Origin: Coriobacteriia bacterium
GTDB lineage: Bacteria; Actinomycetota; Coriobacteriia; Coriobacteriales; UMGS124
NCBI GenBank assembly: GCA_018368455.1
Contig: JAGZEG010000003.1
Span: 165,200 to 229,199 of the forward strand
Reading direction: 5' to 3'
DNA length: 64,000 nt
Position 1 is the first letter of the stretch. Each line of letters begins with the position of its first letter. Below, piece by piece: positions 24,509 through 33,418 of the stretch. The position numbers were made by a program, and so were the translations under genes. The notes below the pieces were generated by a model. The model searched no databases. It was given only the letters and a program-made list of their open reading frames with translations, and was not told the DNA's origin.

Positions 24509-26302
24509 ATGCCAGTTGCAGACCGCAGGTTCTTCGGGAGGGCGTGGGCGTCACTGGCGTCGACGCGTAACGTGTTCGGGAAGCTCTGTCTCATCGCGCT
24601 GCTCCAGTTTGTGCCCATCCTTGGGCAGATCGTTGCACTGGGATACTTCCTTGGCTGGGTGCGAGAGGCAGCCTGGGGCATGGAGACGCCCGCTCCTGCG
24701 CACGTGCTTTCGGGTGGCGATCGCGCCTTCTGGCCGCGCGGTGCCAAGGCGTGGGTCACGACTCTGCTCTACGGGCTCATCGAGGCCGCGTTTATCTGCA
24801 TCCTGGGAGCCGTGTGGATGTTCTTTGGGCACATGCAGGGCGGAATCGTTGACGATATCGTGCTCGGCGTGCTTGTTGCAGTGGGGCTCTGCGGGACGAT
24901 CCTGCTGACGATCTGCTGCTACGTCGGCCTCGTGCGCCTTGCGGTGTACAACCGCTTTGGCGCGGCGTGGCAGTGGGGCAAGTCCCTGCAGATGGCAGGC
25001 CGTGATTTCGGTGGCCTGCTCAAGCTGTTCTTCGGCACCGTTGGCCTGAACGTGCTGATTTCCATATTCGTGGGAGCTGTGTACTCGATTATGGTGTTGG
25101 GCTTTACGGCGGGCGCTGCCGTGCCCATTCTGTCTGATCTTGCCTATGTCGCGTCGGCGGGCCTCGAGGGCTTCATTTCCTGGCTTGTGGGTATCGCTGG
25201 GATGCTTGTCGTGACGGCGCCGCTCTGGCTCGTGCTCTCTTTCCTCCTGAACATCCCCTATCTCGTCATCACGGCTGTCTGCTGGCGTGCGCTGGGCAAC
25301 TGGGCCGCCCAGTTTGACGTTCCTCGCTGGGGCGCTATGACCGATCCACTGCCTGAGCCTCGAGCGGAGTCCGCGCGTTCGGATGCTCCCGTGCGTCCTG
25401 CGGCGCCTTCTGCCGCTCAGCCCGCATCCGACTCCGCTGCGGTTGCGCAGGAGCCGATGATCGGCGGGAGCGCGACTCCCGAGGCGGTGTCCCCTGCCCC
25501 TGTGGCGGACGGCGTCGCCTCGCTTCCTGGGGTCGTCGCAGGCGAGGGAGGTCCCTCTGCCGCGAGCGAGAACACCTCTTCCACCCAGACGACTCCCAAT
25601 CCTGTTGTCGCTGGCTTCTCCGAGACACCCCACGAGGAGCCTTCTGTCCCGACTTCCCAGGCCCCGACCGCGCCTCAGAAGCGGAGCCATCCCGTCGGCG
25701 TCATTGTGTTGTGCTTGCTTGGCTCGCTTGTACTGTCCGTCGCGATGGGTGCGCTTACCTCGTGCGGTGCGCTTGGCATATCGCGCGGGGCGCATGCGGC
25801 GTACTCCAATGGTGGTATCGCCGGATCGACGCTTTCTTCGCCCGACGGCCTTTGGGTGTCGAGCGATGGCCAGTCTGTCATGCTGTCCCCTGATGACGGA
25901 TGGGACAAGGGTTCGTTCACGTGGCACTACGATGCCAGCGGCGCCTCCTACGCCCAGGGGACGTATGTGCTCGAAGACGTCAGCGACGGGATCCCCAACG
26001 AGCTGTATGGGCAGCTGCTGCGCCTTGATGACCCCGAGATCTCCGATCTTGTCGGAGCCTTGCTCGATCTGGGCGTTACACCGAGGACACTGGGCGTCGG
26101 CGTGTACCACATCCAGATGACGGCTGAGTCGGGCGTGCTCAATGGCCAGGATGCCACGTCGAGTGCGGCAGGAAACGTTGTGAATTGCCTGCTCATCGCC
26201 TACGGAGACGCCGGTCTTCTCGTTGACTACGATGTCATCCAGTCCGAATCGTATGCGGGCGGCCCCTATCCCGACGGAAGCGTGTTGTTTGTGACGCGGT
26301 AG
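24509..26302 (+). CDS. Multi-helix membrane protein with DUF4013-like N-terminus and extracytoplasmic C-terminal domain
   Basis: A 597-residue protein of unknown function. The first 280 residues hold about six to seven helices and the segment LLQFVPILGQIVALGYFLGWVRE, typical of DUF4013 proteins (related to permease-like YesL/Yip1-type folds). A Pro/Ala/Ser-rich linker of about 120 residues follows. Then comes one further helix (about 412-435), and a C-terminal 160-residue domain rich in Gly, Asp and Tyr that would lie outside the cell if the linker is cytoplasmic. ATG 24509 is set by GCGGAGGAG upstream. It is monocistronic, with its own terminator. Topology is predicted by eye only. Confidence 0.72.
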   Translation: MPVADRRFFGRAWASLASTRNVFGKLCLIALLQFVPILGQIVALGYFLGWVREAAWGMETPAPAHVLSGGDRAFWPRGAKAWVTTLLYGLIEAAFICILGAVWMFFGHMQGGIVDDIVLGVLVAVGLCGTILLTICCYVGLVRLAVYNRFGAAWQWGKSLQMAGRDFGGLLKLFFGTVGLNVLISIFVGAVYSIMVLGFTAGAAVPILSDLAYVASAGLEGFISWLVGIAGMLVVTAPLWLVLSFLLNIPYLVITAVCWRALGNWAAQFDVPRWGAMTDPLPEPRAESARSDAPVRPAAPSAAQPASDSAAVAQEPMIGGSATPEAVSPAPVADGVASLPGVVAGEGGPSAASENTSSTQTTPNPVVAGFSETPHEEPSVPTSQAPTAPQKRSHPVGVIVLCLLGSLVLSVAMGALTSCGALGISRGAHAAYSNGGIAGSTLSSPDGLWVSSDGQSVMLSPDDGWDKGSFTWHYDASGASYAQGTYVLEDVSDGIPNELYGQLLRLDDPEISDLVGALLDLGVTPRTLGVGVYHIQMTAESGVLNGQDATSSAAGNVVNCLLIAYGDAGLLVDYDVIQSESYAGGPYPDGSVLFVTR

Positions 26303-26337
26303 GCGGGCGGAAGGCATACCCTCCTGCTCGATAGGGG

Positions 26338-26375
26338 CGGGCCTCGATCGAAATGCCGGTCGAGGCCCGTTTTTG
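26338..26375 (+). terminator. Intrinsic terminator of the DUF4013-like gene
   Basis: CGGGCCTCGA (26338-26347) pairs with TCGAGGCCCG (26360-26369), followed by TTTTT. Confidence 0.9.
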
Positions 26376-26507
26376 TATGTCGTCTTTTCCTTACAGATTG
26401 CTGACGCTCTGGCTACTTGTGAGATGGGATACCAACATGATATCATAATGCTATCATAAAGACGCCTACGGTTGACATGCCTAGGCGCAGAGAGGAAAGG
26501 GGAACCC

Positions 26508-27482
26508 ATGAGCAGTCCGGCTTCCGTCCACCCCGTTGACCATTCCAGCACTGTGCCCTCCCCGCAGGTTGCCCCTACGACAGAACATCGCACGCACGCC
26601 GCTTCAGGCTGGCTGATGCTCGTCGTGTTCGTCGTTCTTGCCTGCCTCGCCATTGTGGGCGTTTGTGCTGGCGGCTCCCTGCTTGACGTGGGCGCCTCTG
26701 GTCCTCTTGGCGGCGTTCTCCTGGGTGGTGGCCTCGTGTCGTTCGTGCTGGCGGTTCTGCTCATGGGCGGCTTTATGATGGTGCAGCCCAACACGGCACG
26801 CGTCTTGACGCTGTTCGGGGCGTATAAGGGCACGTCGACGGATACAGGCCTGCGCTGGGTCAATCCGTTCTACAAGAAGACGAAGGTGTCTCTGCGTGCT
26901 CGCACGCTCAACGGTGAACACCTCAAGGTTAACGACAGGCTCGGCAACCCCATCGAGATCGCCAACGTCACCGTGTGGCATGTCGATGACACGGCCCGTG
27001 CGGTGTTTGATGTCGACGACTACGCGGGCTTTGTCGCGGCCCAGAGCGAGACTGCCTTGCGTCATGTGGCAAGCCTCTACGCGTATGACCACATGGATGC
27101 TGATGATGCCGACTCGCATGAGATTACGCTGCGCAGCAACATCGCTGAGGTCAGCGACGTGCTTAAAGGCGAGCTGAGCGAGCGCCTGGCTGTGGCGGGC
27201 GTCGCCGTTGACGATGCGCGACTGACGCACCTGGCCTATGCCCCCGAGATCGCCCAGGCCATGCTGCGCCGCCAGCAGGCGGATGCCGTCATCGCGGCGC
27301 GCGGCAAAATAGTGCGCGGCGCCGTCGACATGGTGGAGATGGCCCTGTCCGAGCTCAGCGAGAAGCAGGTCGTCGACATGGATGAGGAGCGCAAGGCCCA
27401 GATGGTGTCGAACCTGCTCGTCGTGCTCTGCAGCGACTCTGAGGCTCAGCCCGTCGTGAATGCCGGATCGCTCTACCAGTAG
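26508..27482 (+). CDS. SPFH/band-7 domain membrane protein
   Basis: A 324-residue protein with two hydrophobic helices (about residues 35-58 and 65-88), then an SPFH domain starting near VQPNTARVLTLFGAY (residues 92-106) and continuing through NGNPIEI-like and E-T-A-L-R-H segments. A helical C-terminus (LRRQQADAVIAARGKIVRGA) follows. SPFH proteins form oligomeric membrane microdomain scaffolds (flotillin/stomatin-like). ATG 26508 has GAAAGGGGA upstream. It is followed after 14 bases by a small ribbon-helix-helix protein, a pairing I know from other actinobacteria; the functional link is not established. Confidence 0.85.
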   Translation: MSSPASVHPVDHSSTVPSPQVAPTTEHRTHAASGWLMLVVFVVLACLAIVGVCAGGSLLDVGASGPLGGVLLGGGLVSFVLAVLLMGGFMMVQPNTARVLTLFGAYKGTSTDTGLRWVNPFYKKTKVSLRARTLNGEHLKVNDRLGNPIEIANVTVWHVDDTARAVFDVDDYAGFVAAQSETALRHVASLYAYDHMDADDADSHEITLRSNIAEVSDVLKGELSERLAVAGVAVDDARLTHLAYAPEIAQAMLRRQQADAVIAARGKIVRGAVDMVEMALSELSEKQVVDMDEERKAQMVSNLLVVLCSDSEAQPVVNAGSLYQ

Positions 27483-27496
27483 GACGGTTGTGACCT

Positions 27497-27706
27497 ATGG
27501 CCCGCAAGCAATATCCCCTGCGCATCGACCCCCAGGTATGGGAAGCGGTCCAGCGCTGGGCGACCGACGACTTTCGCAGCGTCAACGCTCAGGTGGAGTG
27601 GATCCTGCGCGATGCCCTGCGCCGTTCTGGGCGCCTTCCGCGTGGAGATGCGGGTGACGTTGCCCCCGACGGGGAAGATGCGGGTAACAGTGCGTCGCGG
27701 GATTGA
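27497..27706 (+). CDS. Small Arc-type ribbon-helix-helix DNA-binding protein
   Basis: A 69-residue protein. QYPLRIDPQVWEAVQRWATD followed by SVNAQVEWILRDAL fits the beta strand-helix-helix of Arc/MetJ-type regulators, here with the strand residues PLRID. The C-terminal 20 residues are acidic and probably disordered. No toxin gene is adjacent, so it is not an obvious antitoxin. Its partner by position is the SPFH gene 14 bases upstream. It might regulate that operon. Confidence 0.75.
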   Translation: MARKQYPLRIDPQVWEAVQRWATDDFRSVNAQVEWILRDALRRSGRLPRGDAGDVAPDGEDAGNSASRD

Positions 27707-27726
27707 TACGATAGGGTAGTCATGGA

Positions 27727-27759
27727 GACGCCCGTCGCCTTTCAGGGGCGGCGGGCGTC
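27727..27759 (+). terminator. GC-rich hairpin ending the SPFH operon
   Basis: A 13-bp stem, 27727-27739 with 27747-27759, lies 20 bases after the stop. No T tract follows, so termination would be weak or the hairpin may only protect the 3' end. Confidence 0.5.
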
Positions 27760-27817
27760 CTCGCATCTGGCATCGGCCGCGCTTGGGGCGTGACCGCAGA
27801 AAGGGAGCGATGCCGTC

Positions 27818-28780
27818 ATGGCACAGCCTCACAGGATCGGAATCGTGGGCATGGGCCACGTCGGGGCTCATGTCGCAAATAGCCTGCTGCTTCAGGGCAT
27901 CGCCGACGAGCTCTATCTGTGTGACGTCAAGGACCAGAAGGTCGTCTCCGAGACGCAGGACCTCATGGACTCGCTCTCGTTTGTGCCACACAACACGGCG
28001 GTCATCAACGTGCACGATTCTTACGAGGATCTCGCTTCCTGCGACATCATTGTCAATGCAGCCGGCAACGTTGCTCTTTCTGCGGGCAACCGGGATGGCG
28101 AGCTTGAGTTCACGACCGACGCCTGCCGCAGCTTTGCCGGTCGTGTGGCGAAGGCGGGCTTCGGCGGCGTGTGGGTCACGATTGCAAACCCGTGCGACGT
28201 CGTGGCTACGGAGATCCAGAAGCTTACAGACTGCGATCCGCGGCGCGTCATAGGTTCGGGCACGGCGCTCGACTCGGCACGCTTCCGCACGGTACTGGCG
28301 CGCGAGACGGGCTGGGATCCCAAGTCCATCCAGGCGTATATGATCGGCGAGCACGGCGACACGATGTTTGCCTGCTGGTCGCACGTCGCATTCGGCGGCA
28401 AGCCGCTCGCCGAGCTCGAGCGCGAGCAGCCCGAGCGTTTCTCCTTTGACAAAGACGCCCTCGAGCACACGGCTCGTCGCGCAGGTTACGTCACGTACGC
28501 AGGCAAGGGGTGCACGGAATACGCCGTTGCCAACACGTCGGCACGCATCTGCGCTGCCGTTCTGCACAACGAGCACGCCATTCTGGCTGCCGGCACGATG
28601 CTGACCGGGCAGTACGGCGAGAGCGGCATCTACACGTCGCTGCCGTGCGTCATTGGGGCGGACGGTGTCGAGGAGGTCATTGAGCTCGCGTTTTCCGAAC
28701 GAGAGCTTGAGAGCTTCCATGCGACGTGCGCCAAGGTGCGTTCGAACATCGCAAAGCTGCCCTGGTGGAATGAGGCGTAA
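27818..28780 (+). CDS. L-2-hydroxyacid dehydrogenase of the lactate/malate family (HicDH-like)
   Basis: A 320-residue NAD-dependent dehydrogenase interconverting a 2-oxoacid and an L-2-hydroxyacid in the cytoplasm. The Rossmann motif is GIVGMGHVG (8-16), IANPCDVV supplies the conserved Asn, GTALDSARFR lies near 150, and the catalytic His is in IGEHGDT near 179. The substrate loop (AGNVALSAGNRDGELEF) and the segment YAGKGCTEYAVA look like L-2-hydroxyisocaproate dehydrogenase rather than classical lactate dehydrogenase. Bulky branched or aromatic 2-oxoacids from amino acid breakdown are therefore likelier substrates. This reading rests on remembered family sequences. An AGAAAGGGAG lies upstream of the ATG. 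Confidence 0.83.
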   Translation: MAQPHRIGIVGMGHVGAHVANSLLLQGIADELYLCDVKDQKVVSETQDLMDSLSFVPHNTAVINVHDSYEDLASCDIIVNAAGNVALSAGNRDGELEFTTDACRSFAGRVAKAGFGGVWVTIANPCDVVATEIQKLTDCDPRRVIGSGTALDSARFRTVLARETGWDPKSIQAYMIGEHGDTMFACWSHVAFGGKPLAELEREQPERFSFDKDALEHTARRAGYVTYAGKGCTEYAVANTSARICAAVLHNEHAILAAGTMLTGQYGESGIYTSLPCVIGADGVEEVIELAFSERELESFHATCAKVRSNIAKLPWWNEA

Positions 28781-28827
28781 CCGGGTATACTAGACAGCGA
28801 ACAACCGTTCGAAAGCAAAGGGGAATC

Positions 28828-29436
28828 ATGACTGAGCTTGTCACCACGTTTGAGCAGGATCTCGAACGCGCCATCGCCTTCCACGGTCACCTGTGCGCCG
28901 GCCAGGTCATCGGCGTACGCATGGCACGCCTCGCGCTGCGCTACTTCGGCATCGAGGACCCCGCCCACTATCGCGACCTCATTGCGTTCGTCGAGTGCGA
29001 TCGTTGTCTGGCCGACGCCGTCATCACGGTGTGCCACTGCAACCTTGGCCGACGCCGTCTCAAGTGGTACGACTACGGCGTCATGTCCGCAACGTTCTAC
29101 GACATGGCCACGAAGCAGGCCATTCGCATCTCCCAGCCTCAGGGCAACAAGTGCCCGGGCGGCACTGACCCCGTGGCCTTCTTTGCCGACCTGTCCGATG
29201 ACGTGCTGTTCAACGTCGACGTCGTAGAGCTGCCTGAGCTCACCGAGGCGGATCTCCCTGGCGGGAAGAGCCACGGCATTCCGTGCGCGTCGTGCGGCGA
29301 GCTCATTCACGACGGCCGCGGCATCGAGCGCGACGGGAAGCTGTACTGCAAGAAGTGCGCCGGCGAGCACGTGTACTACCGCGAGGTCCGTAGGCTGACG
29401 AGCGAGGAAGTGGCTGCGGGCGTTCGACAGGCTTAG
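28828..29436 (+). CDS. FmdE-family protein with C-terminal zinc-ribbon
   Basis: A 202-residue protein of the FmdE family (named from an archaeal molybdenum formylmethanofuran dehydrogenase operon; biochemical role unclear). The diagnostic start is FHGHLCAGQVIGVRMA (residues 18-33), with conserved E-C-D-R-C and CHCNLGRRR downstream and GNKCPGGTDPV near 110. The C-terminal CASCGE and CKKC pairs (about 154 and 178) form a probable zinc ribbon. AAAGGGGA precedes the ATG, and a TATACT at 28786-28791 could be its -10. Its presence near a molybdoenzyme cluster is suggestive but they are 5 kb apart. Confidence 0.8.
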   Translation: MTELVTTFEQDLERAIAFHGHLCAGQVIGVRMARLALRYFGIEDPAHYRDLIAFVECDRCLADAVITVCHCNLGRRRLKWYDYGVMSATFYDMATKQAIRISQPQGNKCPGGTDPVAFFADLSDDVLFNVDVVELPELTEADLPGGKSHGIPCASCGELIHDGRGIERDGKLYCKKCAGEHVYYREVRRLTSEEVAAGVRQA

Positions 29437-29494
29437 TGGGGGCGGGCGGCCCATTGCGCTTCGCGCACGCACGTCAAGGGGGTGAGCGTCGCCC

Positions 29495-30772
29495 ATGTAC
29501 GATGCACCTGACGATATTTCTCCCGAGCTCCAGCGCCGCATCCTGCGCGACCGTGCCGAGCACTGGGTCAACCCGTACCGCTGCGAAGACGCCGCGGTCG
29601 TACGGCGCCTCGACACCGCGCGCGACCATGCGACGCTGTGGCGCACTGCGTTCGTGCGCGACGTCGAGAAGATCATGCACTTGCCGGCGTACAACCGCTA
29701 CGCCGGCAAGACGCAGGTCTTTTCCTTTCGCCAGAATGACGACCTCTCGCGGCGCGGGTTGCACGTGCAGCTCGTGGCCCGAGTCGCGCGCGACATCGGG
29801 GCGGCACTTGGCCTGAACCTTGACCTCATCGAGGCGATCGCCCTGGGCCACGACATCGGCCACACGCCGTTCGGTCATGCGGGGGAGCGCCTGCTCAACA
29901 CGGTGTACCACGAGCATACGGGGCGGTGGTTCCGCCACAACGTGCACAGCGTGCGCGTGCTCGACGGTCTGTACCGCCGCAACCTCGGGCTGCAGACGCT
30001 TGACGGCGTGCTCTGCCACAACGGCGAGTACGAGCAGCGCGTGTTTCGCACGTCGAACCTCTCGAGTTTCGATGAGTTCGACGCCGTTGTAGAGGACTGT
30101 AGGACGCGTGGTGACGAGGCCATTTCTCGTCTTGCCCCCATGACGCTCGAAGGCTGCGTCGTGCGCGTGTCCGACATCATCGCCTATGTTGGGAAGGATC
30201 GCCAGGACGCCGAGACGGCGGGCCTCATCAGTCGCGACGCCCACTTCGACACCGGACCCGCCGGCCTGTACAACTCGTGGGTGCTGCAGCACCTGACGAT
30301 CGACATCGTCGAGCACAGCTACGGCAAGGACCACATCGAGATGAGCGAGCAGGCGTTCGACGAGCTCGCTGCCGCCAAAAGGGAGAACTATCGCGTCATC
30401 TACCGCAGTGCCGCCGTCGAGTGCAGCTATGACGAAGAGCTGGGCGAGGCCTTCTCCGACCTGTACGACCGGCTGCGCGCTGACCTCGTCTCTGGCGACG
30501 AGAGTTCGCCGATATTCCGGCATCACATCGAGCCAGTGTCGCTGCTCGCGCGCCACTATGACCAGCAGTATGACTGGCAGTCCGACCTGGACCAAACGGT
30601 CGTCGATTACATCGCCAGCATGACTGACGCCTACTTTCTCGCCCTTGCCGAGCTTTTCTTCAAAGGGCGGCGCACGTTTACGCCCCAACGCTCGTACTTT
30701 GCTGGCTTCCGCGCGCGTGGCGAGCGCTGGCCGGGCACAGGGGTACCACCAAGCCCAGATACGCAGGAGTAG
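29495..30772 (+). CDS. dGTP triphosphohydrolase-like HD-domain protein
   Basis: A 425-residue HD-superfamily enzyme predicted to hydrolyse dGTP or other dNTPs to the nucleoside and triphosphate. The metal-binding core is ALGHDIGHTPFGHAGE (near residue 117), preceded by R-N-R/Y-A-G-K-T-Q-V-F of the dGTPase family (NRYAGKTQVF near 67), with a later D in RVSDIIAYVGKD. Length fits the short dGTPase-like group. It is followed 6 bases later by rarA, which suggests a genome-maintenance operon. Confidence 0.87.
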   Translation: MYDAPDDISPELQRRILRDRAEHWVNPYRCEDAAVVRRLDTARDHATLWRTAFVRDVEKIMHLPAYNRYAGKTQVFSFRQNDDLSRRGLHVQLVARVARDIGAALGLNLDLIEAIALGHDIGHTPFGHAGERLLNTVYHEHTGRWFRHNVHSVRVLDGLYRRNLGLQTLDGVLCHNGEYEQRVFRTSNLSSFDEFDAVVEDCRTRGDEAISRLAPMTLEGCVVRVSDIIAYVGKDRQDAETAGLISRDAHFDTGPAGLYNSWVLQHLTIDIVEHSYGKDHIEMSEQAFDELAAAKRENYRVIYRSAAVECSYDEELGEAFSDLYDRLRADLVSGDESSPIFRHHIEPVSLLARHYDQQYDWQSDLDQTVVDYIASMTDAYFLALAELFFKGRRTFTPQRSYFAGFRARGERWPGTGVPPSPDTQE

Positions 30773-30778
30773 CACTGC

Positions 30779-32146
30779 ATGGAGACGCTTTTTTCGCAGA
30801 TGGAACGCGCGCGAACAGAGGGGAACGCCCCACTTGCCGCCCGCGTGAGGCCGCAGACGCTCGACGACTTTCACGGGCAGCTCAAGGCGGTGGGGCCCGG
30901 GACGTGGTTGCGTGACGCCATAGAGCATGACGCCCTGTCCTCTGTCATCCTGTTTGGGCCCGCAGGCACGGGCAAGACGACGCTCGCGCGTATCATCGCT
31001 CGAGTCACGCGAGCCGAGTTCGTCGAGGTCTCGGCCATCACGGGCACGGTCAAAGACCTACGTCGCGAGATCGATGCCGCCCATCAACGTCTGCTCCAGC
31101 GCGACCGGCGCACCATTCTTTTCGTTGACGAGATCCACCGGTTCTCGAAGAGCCAGCAGGATGCCCTGCTGCACGCGGTGGAGAACCGCACGGTCGTACT
31201 CGTAGGCGCCACGACGGAGAACCCGTACTTTGAGGTGAACCAGGCCCTGCTCTCGCGCTCGCGGGTCGTAGAGCTCACGACGCTCTCTGACGACGACATC
31301 TCCGCCATCCTCGATCACGCGCTCGCGTGCCCCGAAGGCCTTGCGGGTGCCTACGAGCTACCTGATGACGCGCGCGCCCAGATTTGCCTGCTTGCTGGCG
31401 GCGACGCTCGCAGCGCCCTGACGACACTCGAGCTCGCGGCGCAACTTGCCCGGCGTCACGGGGGCCATGAGGAAGGGGCCCTCGTCGAGATCACGGCCGA
31501 CGACGTGCGAGAGGCAACGCCGAGCCGCGTCCAGCGCTACGACAAGGGCGGCGACGAGCACTACGACATCGTGAGCGCGTTCATCAAGTCCATGCGCGGC
31601 AGCGACCCCGACGCCGCCGTTTACTGGCTTGCGCGCATGCTCGCTGGCGGCGAAGATCCCAAGTTCATCGCGCGCCGCATGTTCATCCTCGCCTCCGAGG
31701 ATGTTGGCAACGCTGACCCGCAGGCCCTGCTCATCGCCGAGGCGGCGTTTCGGGCTACCGAGGTCATCGGCCTGCCTGAGTGCCGCATCAACCTGGCACA
31801 GGCCGCTATCTACCTCGCCCTCGCCCCCAAGAGCAACGCGAGCTACGCAGCGCTCAACGCTGCCCAGGCCGACGTGCGCACGTCACCTGCCCGAGCGGTT
31901 CCCAGCTACCTGCGCGACCGCCACCGACCGGGCAGCGACGAGTATGGCACGTATCTCTATCCACACGACTACCCAGGCGCGTGGGTCGACCAGCGCTATC
32001 TTCCCGATGGCCTCGAACGGGGGTGCTTCTACCGACCGACCGAGCGTGGCTGGGAGCAGTACCGTACGGAGTTCACGAGGCGCGACCGCCAGAGCGCGAC
32101 GGAGGCGCAGGGGCCCGAGGCGCCGTCCGGTGTTCGGGGTCGCTGA
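30779..32146 (+). CDS. rarA: Replication-associated recombination protein RarA/MgsA (AAA+ ATPase)
   Basis: A 455-residue AAA+ ATPase acting at stalled replication forks. N-terminal AAA module: Walker A FGPAGTGKTT near 60, Walker B ILFVDEIHRFSKSQQD near 115, sensor 1 ATTENP near 143, and arginine finger LLSRSRVV near 158. The lid and the MgsA C-terminal tetramerisation domain follow (DEHYDIVSAFIKSMRGSDPDAA near 260, then DYPGAWVDQRYLP near 400). Full length and typical. It lies just after the HD hydrolase gene. Confidence 0.95.
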   Translation: METLFSQMERARTEGNAPLAARVRPQTLDDFHGQLKAVGPGTWLRDAIEHDALSSVILFGPAGTGKTTLARIIARVTRAEFVEVSAITGTVKDLRREIDAAHQRLLQRDRRTILFVDEIHRFSKSQQDALLHAVENRTVVLVGATTENPYFEVNQALLSRSRVVELTTLSDDDISAILDHALACPEGLAGAYELPDDARAQICLLAGGDARSALTTLELAAQLARRHGGHEEGALVEITADDVREATPSRVQRYDKGGDEHYDIVSAFIKSMRGSDPDAAVYWLARMLAGGEDPKFIARRMFILASEDVGNADPQALLIAEAAFRATEVIGLPECRINLAQAAIYLALAPKSNASYAALNAAQADVRTSPARAVPSYLRDRHRPGSDEYGTYLYPHDYPGAWVDQRYLPDGLERGCFYRPTERGWEQYRTEFTRRDRQSATEAQGPEAPSGVRGR

Positions 32147-32299
32147 CGTGACACATGGGGAGCTTCGGTAAGCCAGCGATGCGAAAGCGTGGGCCTTGCG
32201 CGCGTTGGGTATAGTTGAAGCGTCTGACATCGAATATATGGGGCGCCGTGTGACAAAGAATGCGCCCACAGGGAGATTCCCTTCGAAAGGGGAGACGAT

Positions 32300-32941
32300 A
32301 TGGGACCTGACGTGCTCACCATCGTGCTCATCGTGCTGGTTATCGCCACAATCTGGCTCGTAGTCGAGGTGGCGCTGACTGTGCGTCGGGCTCGTCCGGC
32401 CATTGGCGCCGCCCAGAAGGCGGTGGAGTCGATACAGTCCGACGTCTCGGACGTCGTTGCCCAGGCTCGTCCCGTCCTCAAGGGCGCCGATGAGGCCATC
32501 GCGCAGGCTCGTCCTGTCATCGCTCACGTCGACGAGGTCGTCACACAGGCAAAGCCTGCCGCAGCTGATGTCAGCCCGCTGCTGTCCAACGCCACGCAGG
32601 CAGTCGAGGACCTCTCCGCGAACCTGACGCACCTCGATGCCATCCTTACGGATGTCTCCCGCATCACAGGAACGGCCTCCAACGCCACGCAAGCCGTGGG
32701 CGCCGCCACGAACAGCATCGTCGATCGCGTGCGCGGTCGCTTTGGCCTGGGCCGCGCACAGCAGGAGCGTGATGGTTCTTCGCTACCGTCTGCCTCAGCC
32801 GATGACCAGGGCCAGGTGGCCAGCGACGAGCAGCCCCAGCTGCACGACGTCGAGCCCGAGCGTGCCGATGTCATTCACGCAGACGAGGGCTACTTTACCT
32901 ATCCGAGCGCCAGCGGATCTGCGACGCCGACACGTCATTAG
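32300..32941 (+). CDS. DUF948-like membrane-anchored protein
   Basis: A 213-residue protein. One N-terminal helix (residues 5-26) is followed by a long helical region with heptad-like repeats of V/A/Q (about 30-150), typical of DUF948/YtxG-like general-stress proteins. The C-terminal 60 residues are acidic and disordered. GAAAGGGGAG precedes the ATG. It lies just upstream of the RsbW-like/sigma factor pair, consistent with the known link of DUF948 proteins to SigB regulons. No biochemical function can be assigned. Confidence 0.7.
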   Translation: MGPDVLTIVLIVLVIATIWLVVEVALTVRRARPAIGAAQKAVESIQSDVSDVVAQARPVLKGADEAIAQARPVIAHVDEVVTQAKPAAADVSPLLSNATQAVEDLSANLTHLDAILTDVSRITGTASNATQAVGAATNSIVDRVRGRFGLGRAQQERDGSSLPSASADDQGQVASDEQPQLHDVEPERADVIHADEGYFTYPSASGSATPTRH

Positions 32942-33001
32942 CGCGCTTTGCCGCATTGATTTCCGTCCCAGCACGACGAGCCTGAGGAGTGAGAGATACC
33001 T

Positions 33002-33418
33002 ATGGAACAGCATGACGGTATGGCGGCCTCCGCCGCTCCCGACACCATAGAGCTGCGCGTCCCCCCGCGTCCGAGCTACGCACGCCTCGTTCGCATGAGC
33101 GCGGCCAACGTTGCGGCCATCGGCGGTCTGTCCGTCGACGATGTTGACGACGTCCGCATGGCGGCTGAGGAGGCGTTCGTGTACGCGTGCGCCACGGGCG
33201 TGTCTGACGAGATGACCATTGTCTTCACGCTGACTCCCGGCCAGCTCGAGATGGCATTTGAGCTCGGCACGGACCATGTCTCCGAGGACGAGTCTGAGCC
33301 TTCGCTCGTCTACGCGGCGCTCATCCTCGACGCCATGTGCGATGAGTGCCACATCAACGACGGGGGCGACGCCCACATGCGACTTGTGAAGCGAACGGGG
33401 AATGCCGATGTCCTCTGA
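33002..33418 (+). CDS. RsbW-like anti-sigma factor with a degenerate ATP-binding site
   Basis: A 138-residue protein in the position and size of RsbW/SpoIIAB serine kinases, which hold SigB/SigF-type factors inactive. The N-box helix reads RMAAEEAFVYACATG (about 52-66): the Glu pair is present but the usual Mg-binding Asn is Tyr61. I find no clear G1-box (DxGxG). It may bind the sigma factor without acting as a kinase. It overlaps the start of the sigma factor gene by 11 bases, so the two are translationally coupled. No RsbV-like antagonist is seen in the window. Confidence 0.72.
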   Translation: MEQHDGMAASAAPDTIELRVPPRPSYARLVRMSAANVAAIGGLSVDDVDDVRMAAEEAFVYACATGVSDEMTIVFTLTPGQLEMAFELGTDHVSEDESEPSLVYAALILDAMCDECHINDGGDAHMRLVKRTGNADVL

